Below, piece after piece: positions 1 to 8,161 of a DNA stretch of 64,000 nucleotides (position 1 is its first letter; each line of letters begins with the position of its first letter). Below the pieces are notes generated by a model. It had not been told where the DNA came from, did not search any database, and saw nothing but the letters and a program-made list of their open reading frames with translations. This DNA comes from Melaminivora suipulveris (lineage in GTDB: Bacteria > Pseudomonadota > Gammaproteobacteria > Burkholderiales > Burkholderiaceae_C), in the NCBI RefSeq assembly GCF_003008575.1, contig NZ_CP027667.1:1306501-1370500 (forward strand), in the 5' to 3' direction. The translations under genes and the position numbers were made by a program.

Positions 1-1245
1 GTGTGGTGCCTGATGGTCGAGCAGATGTCGCCGTCGCTCTCGGCGTTCTGGGCCGTCACGTCGCTGGCGGTGCTGATGCTGACGCAAAAACCTTTGACGG
101 CGCTGTTTCGCGGCGCGCCGCAGGCGGGCACCTGGCAGGACGGCGGCACGGCCGTGGTCGAAGGCTTTCACAACGGCGCGCGCAACATGATCGGCATCGG
201 CATCGCCACCGCCACCGCCGGCATCGTGGTCGGCGGCATCACGCTCACGGGCCTGGGCCTGCGCATGACCGAATTCGTCGAGTACGTCAGCCAGGGCAAC
301 GTGATCCTGATGCTGCTGTTCGTCGCCGCCACCTGCCTGATCATCGGCCTGGGCGTGCCGACCACGGCCAACTACATCCTGGTGGCCACCCTGATGGCGC
401 CGGTGGTGGTGGAGCTGGGTGCGCAGGCCGGCATGGTCATCCCGCTGATAGCCGTGCACATGTTCGTTTTCTATTACGGAATCATGGCGGACATCACGCC
501 GCCGGTGGGGCTGGCGACGTTCGCGGCGTCGGCCATTTCGGGCGAGAGCTCTTTGGCCACCGGCATCCAGGGCGCGATCTATGCCTCGCGCACGCTGATC
601 CTGCCCTTCATCTGGATCTTCAATCCGCAACTGCTCCTGATCAACATCGACGACGGCTTCGAGGCCGTGCGCGTGATCGCCGCCAGCATCGCCGCGATGC
701 TGCTCTTCGCCGCGGTGACCATCGGATGGTTTCGCATCAAGAGCCGCTGGTGGGAGGCCGTGCTGCTGCTGCTGGCGGTGGTGCTGCTGTTCCGCCCCGA
801 CATGTTCATGGACCGCATCACACCCGAATACGTCACCGCCCCGGCCTCGCAGGTGTACGACGCGGCGCGCGAGCGGCCCACGGGCGGGCGCCTGGTCATG
901 CGCATCCAGGGCATGACGCTGGAAGGCGACGAGCGCAGCAAGACCGTGGCGGTGGTGTTGGGCGGCAGCCAGGGCGACGACGGGCGCAAGCGCCTGGCCG
1001 ACGCCGGGCTGCAGTTGATGCCGCTGGGCGATGCGCTGCAGGTGGGAGCGGTGCGCTTTGGCTCGCGCGCGGCCAAGAGCGGGTTCGAGCAGGGCTGGGA
1101 TGTGCAGGACATCCAGGTGCGGGCGGATCGGCCGTCTGCACACTGGTTCTATCTGCCGGCCATTGCCCTGGTGCTGCTGGTGTGGTGGGTGCAGGGGCGC
1201 AGGATGCGGCGTTCGGAGAGCTTTGTGGCGGGGGTGGCTGGCTGA
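1..1245 (+). CDS. TRAP transporter fused permease, C-terminal part (partial)
   Basis: The window begins inside this gene, so the N-terminus is missing; 414 residues remain. The protein is the large DctM-type membrane subunit of a tripartite ATP-independent periplasmic importer, which moves organic acids across the inner membrane with a periplasmic receptor. Many hydrophobic segments and the conserved stretches IIGLGVPTTANYIL and YYGIMADITPPVG are typical of the DctM family. A final soluble portion (about residues 280-390), followed by a last membrane segment and a basic tail, resembles the DUF3394 extension found on fused DctQM permeases. The substrate cannot be read from this part. The stop is followed directly by a large inverted-repeat element. 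Confidence 0.85.
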   Translation: MWCLMVEQMSPSLSAFWAVTSLAVLMLTQKPLTALFRGAPQAGTWQDGGTAVVEGFHNGARNMIGIGIATATAGIVVGGITLTGLGLRMTEFVEYVSQGNVILMLLFVAATCLIIGLGVPTTANYILVATLMAPVVVELGAQAGMVIPLIAVHMFVFYYGIMADITPPVGLATFAASAISGESSLATGIQGAIYASRTLILPFIWIFNPQLLLINIDDGFEAVRVIAASIAAMLLFAAVTIGWFRIKSRWWEAVLLLLAVVLLFRPDMFMDRITPEYVTAPASQVYDAARERPTGGRLVMRIQGMTLEGDERSKTVAVVLGGSQGDDGRKRLADAGLQLMPLGDALQVGAVRFGSRAAKSGFEQGWDVQDIQVRADRPSAHWFYLPAIALVLLVWWVQGRRMRRSESFVAGVAG

Positions 1246-1374
1246 TGTTGCTACTTTTTTAGTAGCTCGCTGCGCTTTGTTTTCGCCGGCTTGGGGCTGA
1301 TTTGGCTTGTTTTTTTGTTTTTGGCCCCTGCTGATTGCTGGGTTGGGAGGCCGGGACTCGCCCCGGCGGGCGAC

Positions 1375-1404
1375 CTACTTTCTTGTCGCACGACAAGAAA
1401 GTAG
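1375..1404. repeat. perfect 14-bp-arm palindrome in left arm
   Basis: CTACTTTCTTGTCG is followed by CA and then its exact reverse complement. A related palindrome with altered arms lies at 1693-1724 in the other arm, so the hairpin is kept although its sequence has drifted. There is no T tract after it, so it is not a typical intrinsic terminator, but it could end or process the upstream TRAP transcript. Confidence 0.7.
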
Positions 1405-1692
1405 GCAAAGAAGCGTGCCCCGGCGGGCTGCGCCGCGAGGGCCAGGCCGAGCGCAGCGATGGCCCGGCTCGTCCCCCGTTCCCCCCCCTATGCCCGTACC
1501 GAGGAGCGCAGGGGCCGGGGCGGCGCGCATGAGCCGCAGGCACATGCGCGTTCAATATCTGACTTGCTGCCTCTGTCCGAACGGAGCGCGCAGCGCGCAG
1601 TGAGTTAGGCAGCACCGCCCCGGCCCCGAGCACCGCAGGCTGCCCCTTCGCACAGCGAAGGGGATACGGGCATCGGGGGCGCACTTCTTTTG

Positions 1693-1724
1693 CCTCCTTT
1701 TCTTGTGCGAGCAAGAAAAGGAGG
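1693..1724. repeat. 13-bp-arm palindrome in right arm
   Basis: CCTCCTTTTCTTG and its exact complement flank a 6-base loop. It is the right-arm counterpart of the palindrome at 1375-1404. The paired changes in both strands of each stem suggest that the hairpin itself is conserved. Confidence 0.7.
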
Positions 1725-1850
1725 TCGCCCGCCGGGGCGAGTCCCGGCTCCCCAACCCAGCAAACAGCAGAGGCTAAAAAACCGACCAAAACAACCAAAA
1801 GCCAGCGAAAACAAAGCGCAATCAGCTATTAAAAAAGGAGTACGGCCAGC

Positions 1851-2966
1851 TCACAAGCGATGCGTCCGATCGCCCCGCGCAAAACCCATCGGCTCCCACT
1901 GCCCCGCCCCCACGGCAAGCACCTTGAACAGCTCCCCCATCTCATGCTCCATGACCAGCTTGGCCGCCTGCGCCCGCTCCACAGGTCCCAGCGTCTCCAG
2001 CCGCCCCTGCAACCCGCAATTGATCAAAAAACTCCCCTGGCTGGCATAGCCCAGCACCTCCATCCCCGCCTCCTGCGCCGCCAGCGCCATGGCGGTGAAG
2101 TTCACATGCGCCGTGATGTCCTTGGCGCCCACCTCCACCAACGGATCCGAATCCACCCGGTGCGCGCGGTGGCACACCAGCGTGCCCATGTCCCGCTGCG
2201 GGTGGTAGTACTCGGCCTCGGGAAAGCCGTAGTCGATCAAAAACGCCGCACCGCGCTTCAGGTGCGCGGCCAGGGTGCGCACGAAACCCTCGGCCTGCGG
2301 ATGGATTTCGGTCAGGTAGTCATGGTCGCCGGCGATCTCCACCGGCGGGCGCAGCGGCGTCAAACGGTCGGACCAGACAAAAGCGCCGCCCTCGCCCAAG
2401 GCCACGCCGCGCTCGTGCCACACGCCCGCTACGCGGTGCAGCAGCGTGACCGGCATGGCGTCCAGCACCTCGTTGCCCAGCACCACGCCCTCGATGGCGG
2501 GCGGCAGCCGGTCGGCCCACTGCACACGCTCGCCCCACGCGGCCAGGCGCTCGCGCTGGCGCGCTCGCAGGGCGCCCGAGACATCGACGATGGTGTAGCG
2601 GCGCACGCGCTGGTCCAAGGCGCCCAGCACCTGCGCGGCCAGCGCGCCGCTGCCGGCGCCGAACTCCCAGATTTCATGCGTGCCGGTGGCATCCAGCGCC
2701 TGGCGCACCTGGCGCGCCAGCAGCTCGCCGAAGACGGGCGACAGCTCCGGCGCGGTGATGAAGTCGCTGCCGCTGGCCGGCAGCGCGCCGAACTTGCGCG
2801 AGGCGTTGGCGTAGTAGCCCAGGCCGGGCGCGTACAGCGCCAGGTGCATGAAGCGGTCGAAGGGCAGCCAGCCGCCGGCGTCCGCGATGGCGCGCGCGAT
2901 CAGGGCGTGCAAAAGAGGGTCGGCCGCTACACTCGCGGACCCGTCTGAATGAGTCTTGTGGTTCAC
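1851..2966 (-). CDS. MidA/NDUFAF7-type class I SAM-dependent methyltransferase
   Basis: A 371-residue protein of the PF02636 methyltransferase family, relatives of mitochondrial NDUFAF7. That protein methylates an arginine in a complex I subunit; the bacterial substrate is not established. Visible marks are the N-terminal block FMHLALYAPGLGYYA, the SAM-binding motif IWEFGAGSGALAAQVL (about residues 105-120), the acidic strand end TIVDVS, and the family signature VVLGNEVLDAMPV. The GTG at 2966 (VNHKTHSDG) is chosen because a longer frame would run far into the divergent neighbour. The two genes are then transcribed divergently from about 30 bp. It is probably cytoplasmic. Confidence 0.8.
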   Translation of the reverse strand: MNHKTHSDGSASVAADPLLHALIARAIADAGGWLPFDRFMHLALYAPGLGYYANASRKFGALPASGSDFITAPELSPVFGELLARQVRQALDATGTHEIWEFGAGSGALAAQVLGALDQRVRRYTIVDVSGALRARQRERLAAWGERVQWADRLPPAIEGVVLGNEVLDAMPVTLLHRVAGVWHERGVALGEGGAFVWSDRLTPLRPPVEIAGDHDYLTEIHPQAEGFVRTLAAHLKRGAAFLIDYGFPEAEYYHPQRDMGTLVCHRAHRVDSDPLVEVGAKDITAHVNFTAMALAAQEAGMEVLGYASQGSFLINCGLQGRLETLGPVERAQAAKLVMEHEMGELFKVLAVGAGQWEPMGFARGDRTHRL

Positions 2967-2996
2967 ACGCCGATTGTCCCTGGGTTGCCCGCTCCC

Positions 2997-3788
2997 ATGC
3001 CCGCACCTGCCGCTTCCCACCCCCGCACCGTGCTGGTCACCGGTGGCGCCCGGCGCCTGGGCCGCACCATCGCGCTGGCGCTGGCGCAGGCCGGCTGGCA
3101 GGTGGCCGTGCATTACCGGTCATCGATCGACGAAGCTATTGAAACGGTAGCTGCCTGCGCAGCATTCACGCCGACTGACGGCTATTTTGATGCGGATTTC
3201 GAGAATGAAGCGGCAGTCCGCGCCCTGCTGCCGCGCGTGGTGGCGCACTTCGGCAGCGTGGACGCGGTGGTCAACAGCGCCTCCATGTTCGAGCACGACG
3301 GTTTTGACAGCTTCAGCTACGCGCTGCTGGAGCAGCACCTGCGCAGCAACGCCGGCGCGCCGGTGATCCTGGCCCAGGCGCTGCACGAGCACCTGCAAGC
3401 GCGTGCCGCTGCCGGCGAGGCCGAGTTGCAAGGCTGCGTGGTCAATCTGCTGGACCAAAAGCTCTGGAACCAGAACCCGGATTTCGTCAGCTACACCCTG
3501 TCCAAGGCTGCGCTGGAGGCCGCCGGCACCATGCTGGCGCTGGCGCTGGCGCCGCGCGTGCGCGTGGTCGGCGTGGCGCCGGGGCTGACGCTGACCAGCC
3601 ACATGCTGAGCGACGAGCGCTTCGGGCAGCTGCACGCCATGAGCCCGCTGGGCCGCTCGTCCACGCCCGAGGACGTGGCCGCCGCCGTGCGCTTTGCGCT
3701 GGACAACCGCTCGATCACCGGCACCACGCTGCTGGTCGATGGCGGCCAGCACCTGATGCGCTTCGAGCGCGATTTCTCGCTGATGTGA
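2997..3788 (+). CDS. SDR oxidoreductase, FolM-like pterin reductase candidate
   Basis: A 263-residue short-chain dehydrogenase. The N-terminal TGGARRLGR is the NAD(P)-binding loop, NSAS is the structural motif, and YTLSK carries the catalytic Tyr and Lys. The C-terminal VDGGQHL closes the fold. It lies 46 bp upstream of folB, which suggests a dihydropteridine or dihydrofolate reductase role like FolM; this is inference from context. Residues about 45-70 (ETVAACAAFTPTDGYFD) are encoded by a copy of the interspersed repeat, placed just after beta strand 2 where family members carry a variable helix. An upstream ATG at 2949 would overlap the divergent methyltransferase start, so 2997 is preferred. 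Confidence 0.75.
   Translation: MPAPAASHPRTVLVTGGARRLGRTIALALAQAGWQVAVHYRSSIDEAIETVAACAAFTPTDGYFDADFENEAAVRALLPRVVAHFGSVDAVVNSASMFEHDGFDSFSYALLEQHLRSNAGAPVILAQALHEHLQARAAAGEAELQGCVVNLLDQKLWNQNPDFVSYTLSKAALEAAGTMLALALAPRVRVVGVAPGLTLTSHMLSDERFGQLHAMSPLGRSSTPEDVAAAVRFALDNRSITGTTLLVDGGQHLMRFERDFSLM
3130..3200 (+). repeat. interspersed repeat copy 1 (inside SDR gene, sense)
   Basis: It matches the family pattern GTAGCTGCCTGCGC, CACGCCGACTGA(C/A)GGC, then a TTTTGA-rich tail. It is read in the frame giving TVAACAAFTPTDG. The TGA found in this frame in several intergenic copies is absent here. Confidence 0.7.
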
Positions 3789-3834
3789 TGACTGACGGCG
3801 CGCCAGCGTCATCCCCACCCACCCCCGACGCCCC

Positions 3835-4203
3835 ATGCACACTGCCGGCACCCAGATCCTGACGCTCACCGGGCTGCGCTTCGATGCCAACCTGGGCATC
3901 CTGGCGCATGAAAAAGCCGCGCCCCAGCCCATTCAGGTCGACGCCGAGCTGAACCTGGGCGCGCAGCCCCTGTCGCCGCGCGACGACGACATCCTGCACG
4001 TGCTGGACTACCGCAAGGTGCGCCAGATCATCATCGACGAGTGCCGCTCCGAGCATGTGAACCTGCTGGAGAGCCTGATCGGCAAGCTCAGCGCCCGGCT
4101 GCTGCAGCTGCCCGGCGTGCGCGGCGTGCGCGTGCGCATCGCCAAGCTGGAGATCTTCGACGACTGCGAGGTCGCCATTCGGGTGGAAACGGGCCAGTGG
4201 TGA
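3835..4203 (+). CDS. folB: dihydroneopterin aldolase
   Basis: A 122-residue protein with the FolB fold, the usual length for the family. FolB converts 7,8-dihydroneopterin to 6-hydroxymethyl-dihydropterin and glycolaldehyde in tetrahydrofolate synthesis in the cytoplasm. Visible family features are LTGLRFDANLGILAHEK (with the conserved Glu near residue 26), VLDYRKVRQIII, and the segment EHVNLLESLIGKLSARLL ending in VRVRIAKLE. It follows the SDR gene with a short gap and probably shares its transcript. Confidence 0.9.
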   Translation: MHTAGTQILTLTGLRFDANLGILAHEKAAPQPIQVDAELNLGAQPLSPRDDDILHVLDYRKVRQIIIDECRSEHVNLLESLIGKLSARLLQLPGVRGVRVRIAKLEIFDDCEVAIRVETGQW

Positions 4204-4362
4204 GGCAGCCGGCGCTGCTGCAGAAAAAACCGGGCGCCCGGCCCCGGGCCTGACCCGGAAAAACCCCGCAGCGCCCAGGCGCGCCGCGGTTGCGGGGACA
4301 ATTCCCGCCTCGTCCGCGTCTGCCCGCCAGCAGCGCTGCACCCAGATTTCTTCAGCCCCGCC

Positions 4363-5316
4363 ATGAACGCCGTCACCGAATCCCCCTGGACCGCCGAAGC
4401 CCCGCCCGCTGCCGACGCACCCGCCACCAGCGCCAAGCCAAAAATCGAACGCGAGGCGCACAAGCTGGAAAAGCGCCTGTGCCGCGAGGTCGGCCGCGCC
4501 ATCATGGACTTCAACATGATCGAGGACGGCGATCGCATCATGGTCTGCATGTCCGGCGGCAAGGACAGCTACACCCTGCTGGACATCCTGCGCAAGCTGC
4601 AAAAGCGCGCGCCGGTGAATTTCAGCATCGTCGCCGTGAATCTGGACCAGAAGCAGCCCGGCTTTCCCGAGCACGTGCTGCCCGACTATTTCAAGAGCAT
4701 CGGCGTCGACTTCCACATCGAGAACCAGGACACCTACAGCGTCGTCAAGCGCGTGGTGCCCGAGGGCAAGACCACCTGCAGCCTGTGCTCACGCCTGCGC
4801 CGCGCCATCCTGTACAAGGTGGCCGATGAGCTGGGCGCGACGAAGATCGCGCTGGGCCATCACCGCGACGACATCGTCGCCACGCTGATGCTCAACATGT
4901 TCTACGGCGGGCGCATGAAGGGCATGCCGCCCAAGCTGGTCAGCGATGACGGCAAGCATGTGGTGATCCGCCCGCTGTGCTACGTGCCCGAGAAGGACAC
5001 GGCGCGCTGGGCGCAATACCAGCAGTTCCCCATCATCCCGTGCAACCTTTGCGGCAGCCAGGACGGCCTGCAGCGCGTGGTGGTGAACGAGATGCTGCGC
5101 GAATGGGACAAAAAGTTCCCCGGCCGCATCGAGAGCATGCTGCGCGCCATGAGCCACGTGGTGACCACGCACATGATGGACCCCAAGCTGTTCGACTTTC
5201 AGAACGCCCGCGCCACCGGCGTCGCCAACCCGGAAGGCGACACCGCTTTCGACCACGAGGAATTCTCCGCCGCCATGCCCGGCCTGCCGGGCCTGCAGGT
5301 GGTGCAGATCGGCTGA
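4363..5316 (+). CDS. ttcA: tRNA 2-thiocytidine(32) synthetase TtcA
   Basis: A 317-residue ATP pyrophosphatase-type enzyme that thiolates C32 of several tRNAs using ATP, a sulfur donor and an iron-sulfur cluster. The PP-loop [13 protein letters not shown] lies near residue 62. The two cysteine pairs that bind the cluster are CSLC (about residue 139) and CNLC (about residue 228). The internal motif [20 protein letters not shown] is characteristic of TtcA. The N-terminal 25 residues are Pro/Ala rich and probably disordered. It is a monocistronic-looking gene after folB. Confidence 0.95.
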   Translation: MNAVTESPWTAEAPPAADAPATSAKPKIEREAHKLEKRLCREVGRAIMDFNMIEDGDRIMVCMSGGKDSYTLLDILRKLQKRAPVNFSIVAVNLDQKQPGFPEHVLPDYFKSIGVDFHIENQDTYSVVKRVVPEGKTTCSLCSRLRRAILYKVADELGATKIALGHHRDDIVATLMLNMFYGGRMKGMPPKLVSDDGKHVVIRPLCYVPEKDTARWAQYQQFPIIPCNLCGSQDGLQRVVVNEMLREWDKKFPGRIESMLRAMSHVVTTHMMDPKLFDFQNARATGVANPEGDTAFDHEEFSAAMPGLPGLQVVQIG

Positions 5317-5409
5317 CGGGCTCCTGCCGGCAGACAGGCACGCGGCGCTCCGTCTGGCCCCACGCGGGCCGCGCAGCCGGCTAGCATGCGCACACAAGGA
5401 GCCACCGCC

Positions 5410-6027
5410 ATGCGCCGCCTGCTTTCCTCCGTTCTGGTCCTCACTCTCGCCACGCTGCTGGCCGCCTGCGCCGGCCCGCGCCTGGTCGAGAGCGATGTGC
5501 GCAGCTACTCCACCCTGACCGCGCTGCCCGCCCCGCCCACCTACCGCTTCGAGCGCCTGCCCTCGCAGCAGGCGCACCCGGACGCCTGGGCCGCCATCGA
5601 GGCGCAGGCCGAGCAGGCGCTGGCACGCGTCGGCCTGCGCCGCGACGACTCCAGCCCGCGCCTGGTGGCGCAGATCGGCGCCGAAGGCGGCTACGCCGTG
5701 CCGCGCGACTGGCCGTATTGGTCCAACGATCCGTTCTACGGCCGCTTTGGGCTGGGCCTGGGCTGGGGCGGGCGCGGCGCCTGGGGCGGCCTGGGCATGG
5801 GCTGGATGATGGATGGCCCGCCGACGCTGTACCACCGCCGCGTGTCGCTGGTGCTGCGCGACGCCGCCAGCCAGCAGGTGGTCTACGAGACCTCGGCCCT
5901 CTACGAGGACGTGTGGACCAGCGACCCGATAATCTATGGCGTGCTGTTCGACCAGGCGCTCACCGGCTTTCCGCAGCCGCCAGCCAACGCGCGCCGCGTG
6001 CGCAGCGAAGTGCTGCCGCCGCGCTGA
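5410..6027 (+). CDS. DUF4136-type outer-membrane lipoprotein
   Basis: A 205-residue protein with a lipoprotein signal: a basic start, a hydrophobic stretch and the lipobox LLAACAG, placing the lipidated Cys at about residue 19. The mature part fits the DUF4136 family of small envelope lipoproteins of unknown function. A glycine-rich patch (GRFGLGLGWGG and following) lies in the middle. The ATG at 5410 is chosen because AAGGAG sits just upstream; an in-frame ATG at 5386 would put extra residues before the signal peptide. No partner is evident. Confidence 0.75.
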   Translation: MRRLLSSVLVLTLATLLAACAGPRLVESDVRSYSTLTALPAPPTYRFERLPSQQAHPDAWAAIEAQAEQALARVGLRRDDSSPRLVAQIGAEGGYAVPRDWPYWSNDPFYGRFGLGLGWGGRGAWGGLGMGWMMDGPPTLYHRRVSLVLRDAASQQVVYETSALYEDVWTSDPIIYGVLFDQALTGFPQPPANARRVRSEVLPPR

Positions 6028-6065
6028 ACGAACGCCGCCCGGACAGGCGCGCCGACAATCGACGC

Positions 6066-6719
6066 ATGGAGCAGCAACAACAAGCCACGCGCATCATCGC
6101 CATCCGCCACGGCGAGACGGCATGGAACGTGGACACGCGCATCCAGGGCCACCTGGACATTGCCCTGAACGACACCGGCCTGTGGCAGGCGCGCCGCGTG
6201 GCGCAGGCGCTGGCGGGCGAAGACATCGCCGCCATCTACAGCAGCGACCTGCAGCGCGCCTGGGCGACCGCGCAGGCCATTGCGACCGCCAGCGGCGCGC
6301 CGCTGACGCCCGAGCCCGCGCTGCGCGAGCGCAGCTTCGGCAGCTTCGAGGGCCGCACTTTCGCGCAGATCGAGCAGCAATCGCCCGAACACGCCCTGCT
6401 GTGGCGCAAGCGCGCGCCCGACTTCGCACCCGAGGGTGGCGGTGAATCGCTCACCACGCTGAGCGCGCGTGTGCGGCAGACGGTGCAGCGCCTGGCCGCG
6501 CGCCACGGCGGCGAACAAATCGTGCTGGTGGCGCACGGCGGCGTGCTGGACGCGCTGTACCGCCTGGCCACCGGGCTGGACCTGCAGGCGCCGCGCACCT
6601 GGCAGCTGGCCAACGCGGCCATCAACCGGGTGCTGTGGACGCCCGAGGCGATGACGCTGGTGGGCTGGGCGGATGTGCGGCACCTGGAGGGTGGGGTGCG
6701 GGACGAGTTGCATTCCTGA
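6066..6719 (+). CDS. histidine phosphatase family protein (GpmB/CobC-like)
   Basis: A 217-residue branch-1 histidine phosphatase. The catalytic RHGE motif is in IRHGETAWN near residue 13, IYSSDLQRAWATAQ provides the second arginine, the acid E lies in LRERSFGSFEG, and the second catalytic His is in VAHGGVLDALYR. Annotations in this family range from phosphoglycerate mutase to alpha-ribazole phosphatase and broad phosphatase. Nothing in the neighbourhood fixes the substrate. Confidence 0.85.
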   Translation: MEQQQQATRIIAIRHGETAWNVDTRIQGHLDIALNDTGLWQARRVAQALAGEDIAAIYSSDLQRAWATAQAIATASGAPLTPEPALRERSFGSFEGRTFAQIEQQSPEHALLWRKRAPDFAPEGGGESLTTLSARVRQTVQRLAARHGGEQIVLVAHGGVLDALYRLATGLDLQAPRTWQLANAAINRVLWTPEAMTLVGWADVRHLEGGVRDELHS

Positions 6720-6862
6720 GCGGCGGGCCCTCCGTAGACCGGATTGGGCGCAAAACAAGTACACGACTTGAGGAGGGGAAATGGTCCACCCGGCTCGCCC
6801 ATTTGCTCCCCGCCGGTAGGCGAACCTGCCAAACGCTGGACGCCGTGGCCGGAAGGATTCCC

Positions 6863-7174
6863 TCAGCCTGGATGGAGCCGCATCGGATGCACCGCCATCA
6901 CTGCACTTTGTAGCGACTCGTCCAGCTCAGCCACACGCAGCTCATAGGCAGTTTGCAGGTTCAACCACGACTGCGCGTGGCCCCCGAAGAAGCGGCTCAA
7001 ACGCAGAGCGGTATCGGCCGTGATGCCGCGCCGCTCCAGCACGATGTCATTGATGCGCGAGGCGGGGACGTGCAGCTGCCTGGCCAAGGCGTTGGCGCTC
7101 ATGCTCATGGGCTGCAGATAGTCCTCGCGCAAGACCTCGCCGGGATGAATGGGGCGCATGCCGTTCTTGAACAT
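6863..7174 (-). CDS. higA: HigA-family antitoxin, XRE-type
   Basis: A 103-residue DNA-binding antitoxin. The start MRPIHPGEVLREDYLQP is the HigA/VapI signature, followed by a helix-turn-helix (SANALARQLHVPASRINDIV) and RRGITADTALRLSRFFGG. HigA binds its toxin HigB and represses the operon. AGGAAAAG precedes the ATG at 7174. The toxin gene upstream is shortened, so this antitoxin may be an orphan, acting only as a repressor or against related toxins elsewhere. The C-terminal VAELDESLQSAV is intact. Confidence 0.9.
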   Translation of the reverse strand: MFKNGMRPIHPGEVLREDYLQPMSMSANALARQLHVPASRINDIVLERRGITADTALRLSRFFGGHAQSWLNLQTAYELRVAELDESLQSAVMAVHPMRLHPG

Positions 7175-7228
7175 CTCTTTTCCTCATATTGAGCGGGCGA
7201 TATGGCTGCGGCCGACCGCTGCCAAGGG

Positions 7229-7420
7229 TCAGTGGTAAACCACGATTTCCACGTCGGCCGCGCCCTCTTGCGTCCACACAAAACACACGAGCCACTGATC
7301 GTTGATGCGAACGCTGTGCTGACTCCACCGATCACCGCTGAGCAACTCCAGGCGGCTGCCGGGAGCTGCACAAGAAATCCGACTCCCAACCTTAGCCCAA
7401 GCAAGCCGCAAGCTGCGCAC
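7229..7420 (-). pseudogene. higB: truncated HigB toxin (C-terminal half)
   Basis: Only about 63 residues are open, against roughly 92 for the family. The C-terminal part is clearly HigB-like: PGSRLELLSGDR, QHSVRINDQWLVCFVW, and the end ADVEIVVYH match the RelE-fold toxin core. The first residues (RSLRLAWAKVGSR) do not match the usual N-terminal helices, and no upstream frame restores them, so the N-terminal half seems lost or scrambled. It precedes higA in the normal toxin-antitoxin order. Activity as an mRNase is doubtful because the N-terminal helices pack the ribosome-binding face. Confidence 0.6.
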
Positions 7421-7537
7421 CGCTCGACCCCTCCGGAGGGTGACCTCTTCCAGCCGACGTCCGCACGGGTCCGCGTCCTGCCTCAGCGCGATGAGTAATT
7501 CTTAGGATGGTTCGTCAACCCATCGAAGGAGAAAGAC

Positions 7538-8029
7538 ATGGACAAGGACGAATCCAAAGCTGCGAGCATGGGCGCCGTCCTGGGCGGCGCGGCCGGAGGC
7601 GTTGCGGGCGGCGCGGCTGCAGGGGCGGCAGTGGGCGGCATCACCGGGCCGGTCGGCGCGGCGCTGGGCGCGGCGGCCGGGGCCGTGATGGGCGCGATTG
7701 CGGGCAAAAACCTGTCCGTGGCCGACCATCCGCTGGAGGACGCCTTCTGGCGCGAGAACTACGCCAATCGCCCGTACGCCAGCGGCGCCAGCTACGACGA
7801 CTTCGGGCCGGCCTACAGCCATGGCGTCAACGGCTATGCCAAGTACCAGGGCCAGGGCCGCAACTTCGAGGACGTGGAGCCCGATCTGGCGCGCGACTGG
7901 CCCAGCGCGCGGGGCACATCCACCCTGGACTGGGAGCGCGCCCGCCCGGCCTCGCGCGACGCCTGGCACCGGCTGAGCGAGCGGACCGCGCAGGCGCTGC
8001 TCGACAACCCGGAGCAGCGCAGACTGTAG
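7538..8029 (+). CDS. glycine-zipper hypothetical protein
   Basis: A 163-residue protein of unknown function. Residues about 10-58 are an alternation of Gly and Ala with small hydrophobics (GAVLGGAAGGVAGGAAAG and following), a glycine-zipper pattern able to span or associate with membranes. No signal peptide precedes it; the start is acidic (MDKDESK). The C-terminal half is hydrophilic, with many Asp, Trp and Tyr residues (DDFGPAYSHGVNGYAKYQG, FEDVEPDLARDW). AAGGAG stands well placed before the ATG. Similar proteins in other proteobacteria are stress-induced, but I cannot assign a role. Confidence 0.7.
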   Translation: MDKDESKAASMGAVLGGAAGGVAGGAAAGAAVGGITGPVGAALGAAAGAVMGAIAGKNLSVADHPLEDAFWRENYANRPYASGASYDDFGPAYSHGVNGYAKYQGQGRNFEDVEPDLARDWPSARGTSTLDWERARPASRDAWHRLSERTAQALLDNPEQRRL

Positions 8030-8161
8030 TAGGCACACGCGGGGACGCCGCCCGCATCGCAATTGCGGCCCTGCGCGAGGGGCTGCGGCCGAGCCTCTGC
8101 GCAGGCGCGCTCAGGGTTGCCCTGGTTTTGCGCGCCGCGCCGGCCGCCCACAATCGGGCGC

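Larger units (their letters stand above)
1252..1842. repeat. 590-bp inverted-repeat element with about 150-bp arms
   Basis: This gene-free stretch is an imperfect inverted repeat. The left arm (about 1252-1410) matches the reverse complement of the right arm (about 1690-1842) with only scattered differences, including the shared block GGGACTCGCCCCGGCGGGCG. Each arm holds its own small palindrome, at 1375-1404 (CTACTTTCTTGTCG and its complement around a 2-base loop) and 1693-1724 (13-bp arms). The GC-rich centre also shows self-complementarity. The short frames inside are by-products of composition. The outer tips read TACT, a T run, then A(G/A)TAGCT..CTGCGCTTTG or a close variant, which resembles the start of the short repeat family found elsewhere in the window. 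It looks like a non-autonomous, MITE-like or REP-like element; no transposase is present. Confidence 0.75.

Noticed and set aside
1259..1814. Several short frames inside the large inverted repeat
   Set aside because: They overlap both strands, end at repeat borders and have only Arg/Pro/Gly-rich content; no ribosome sites support them.
6720..6862. Riboswitch or small RNA between the histidine phosphatase and higA
   Set aside because: GC-rich pairing exists but no glycine, cobalamin or other riboswitch core could be recognised, and no T-tract terminator.
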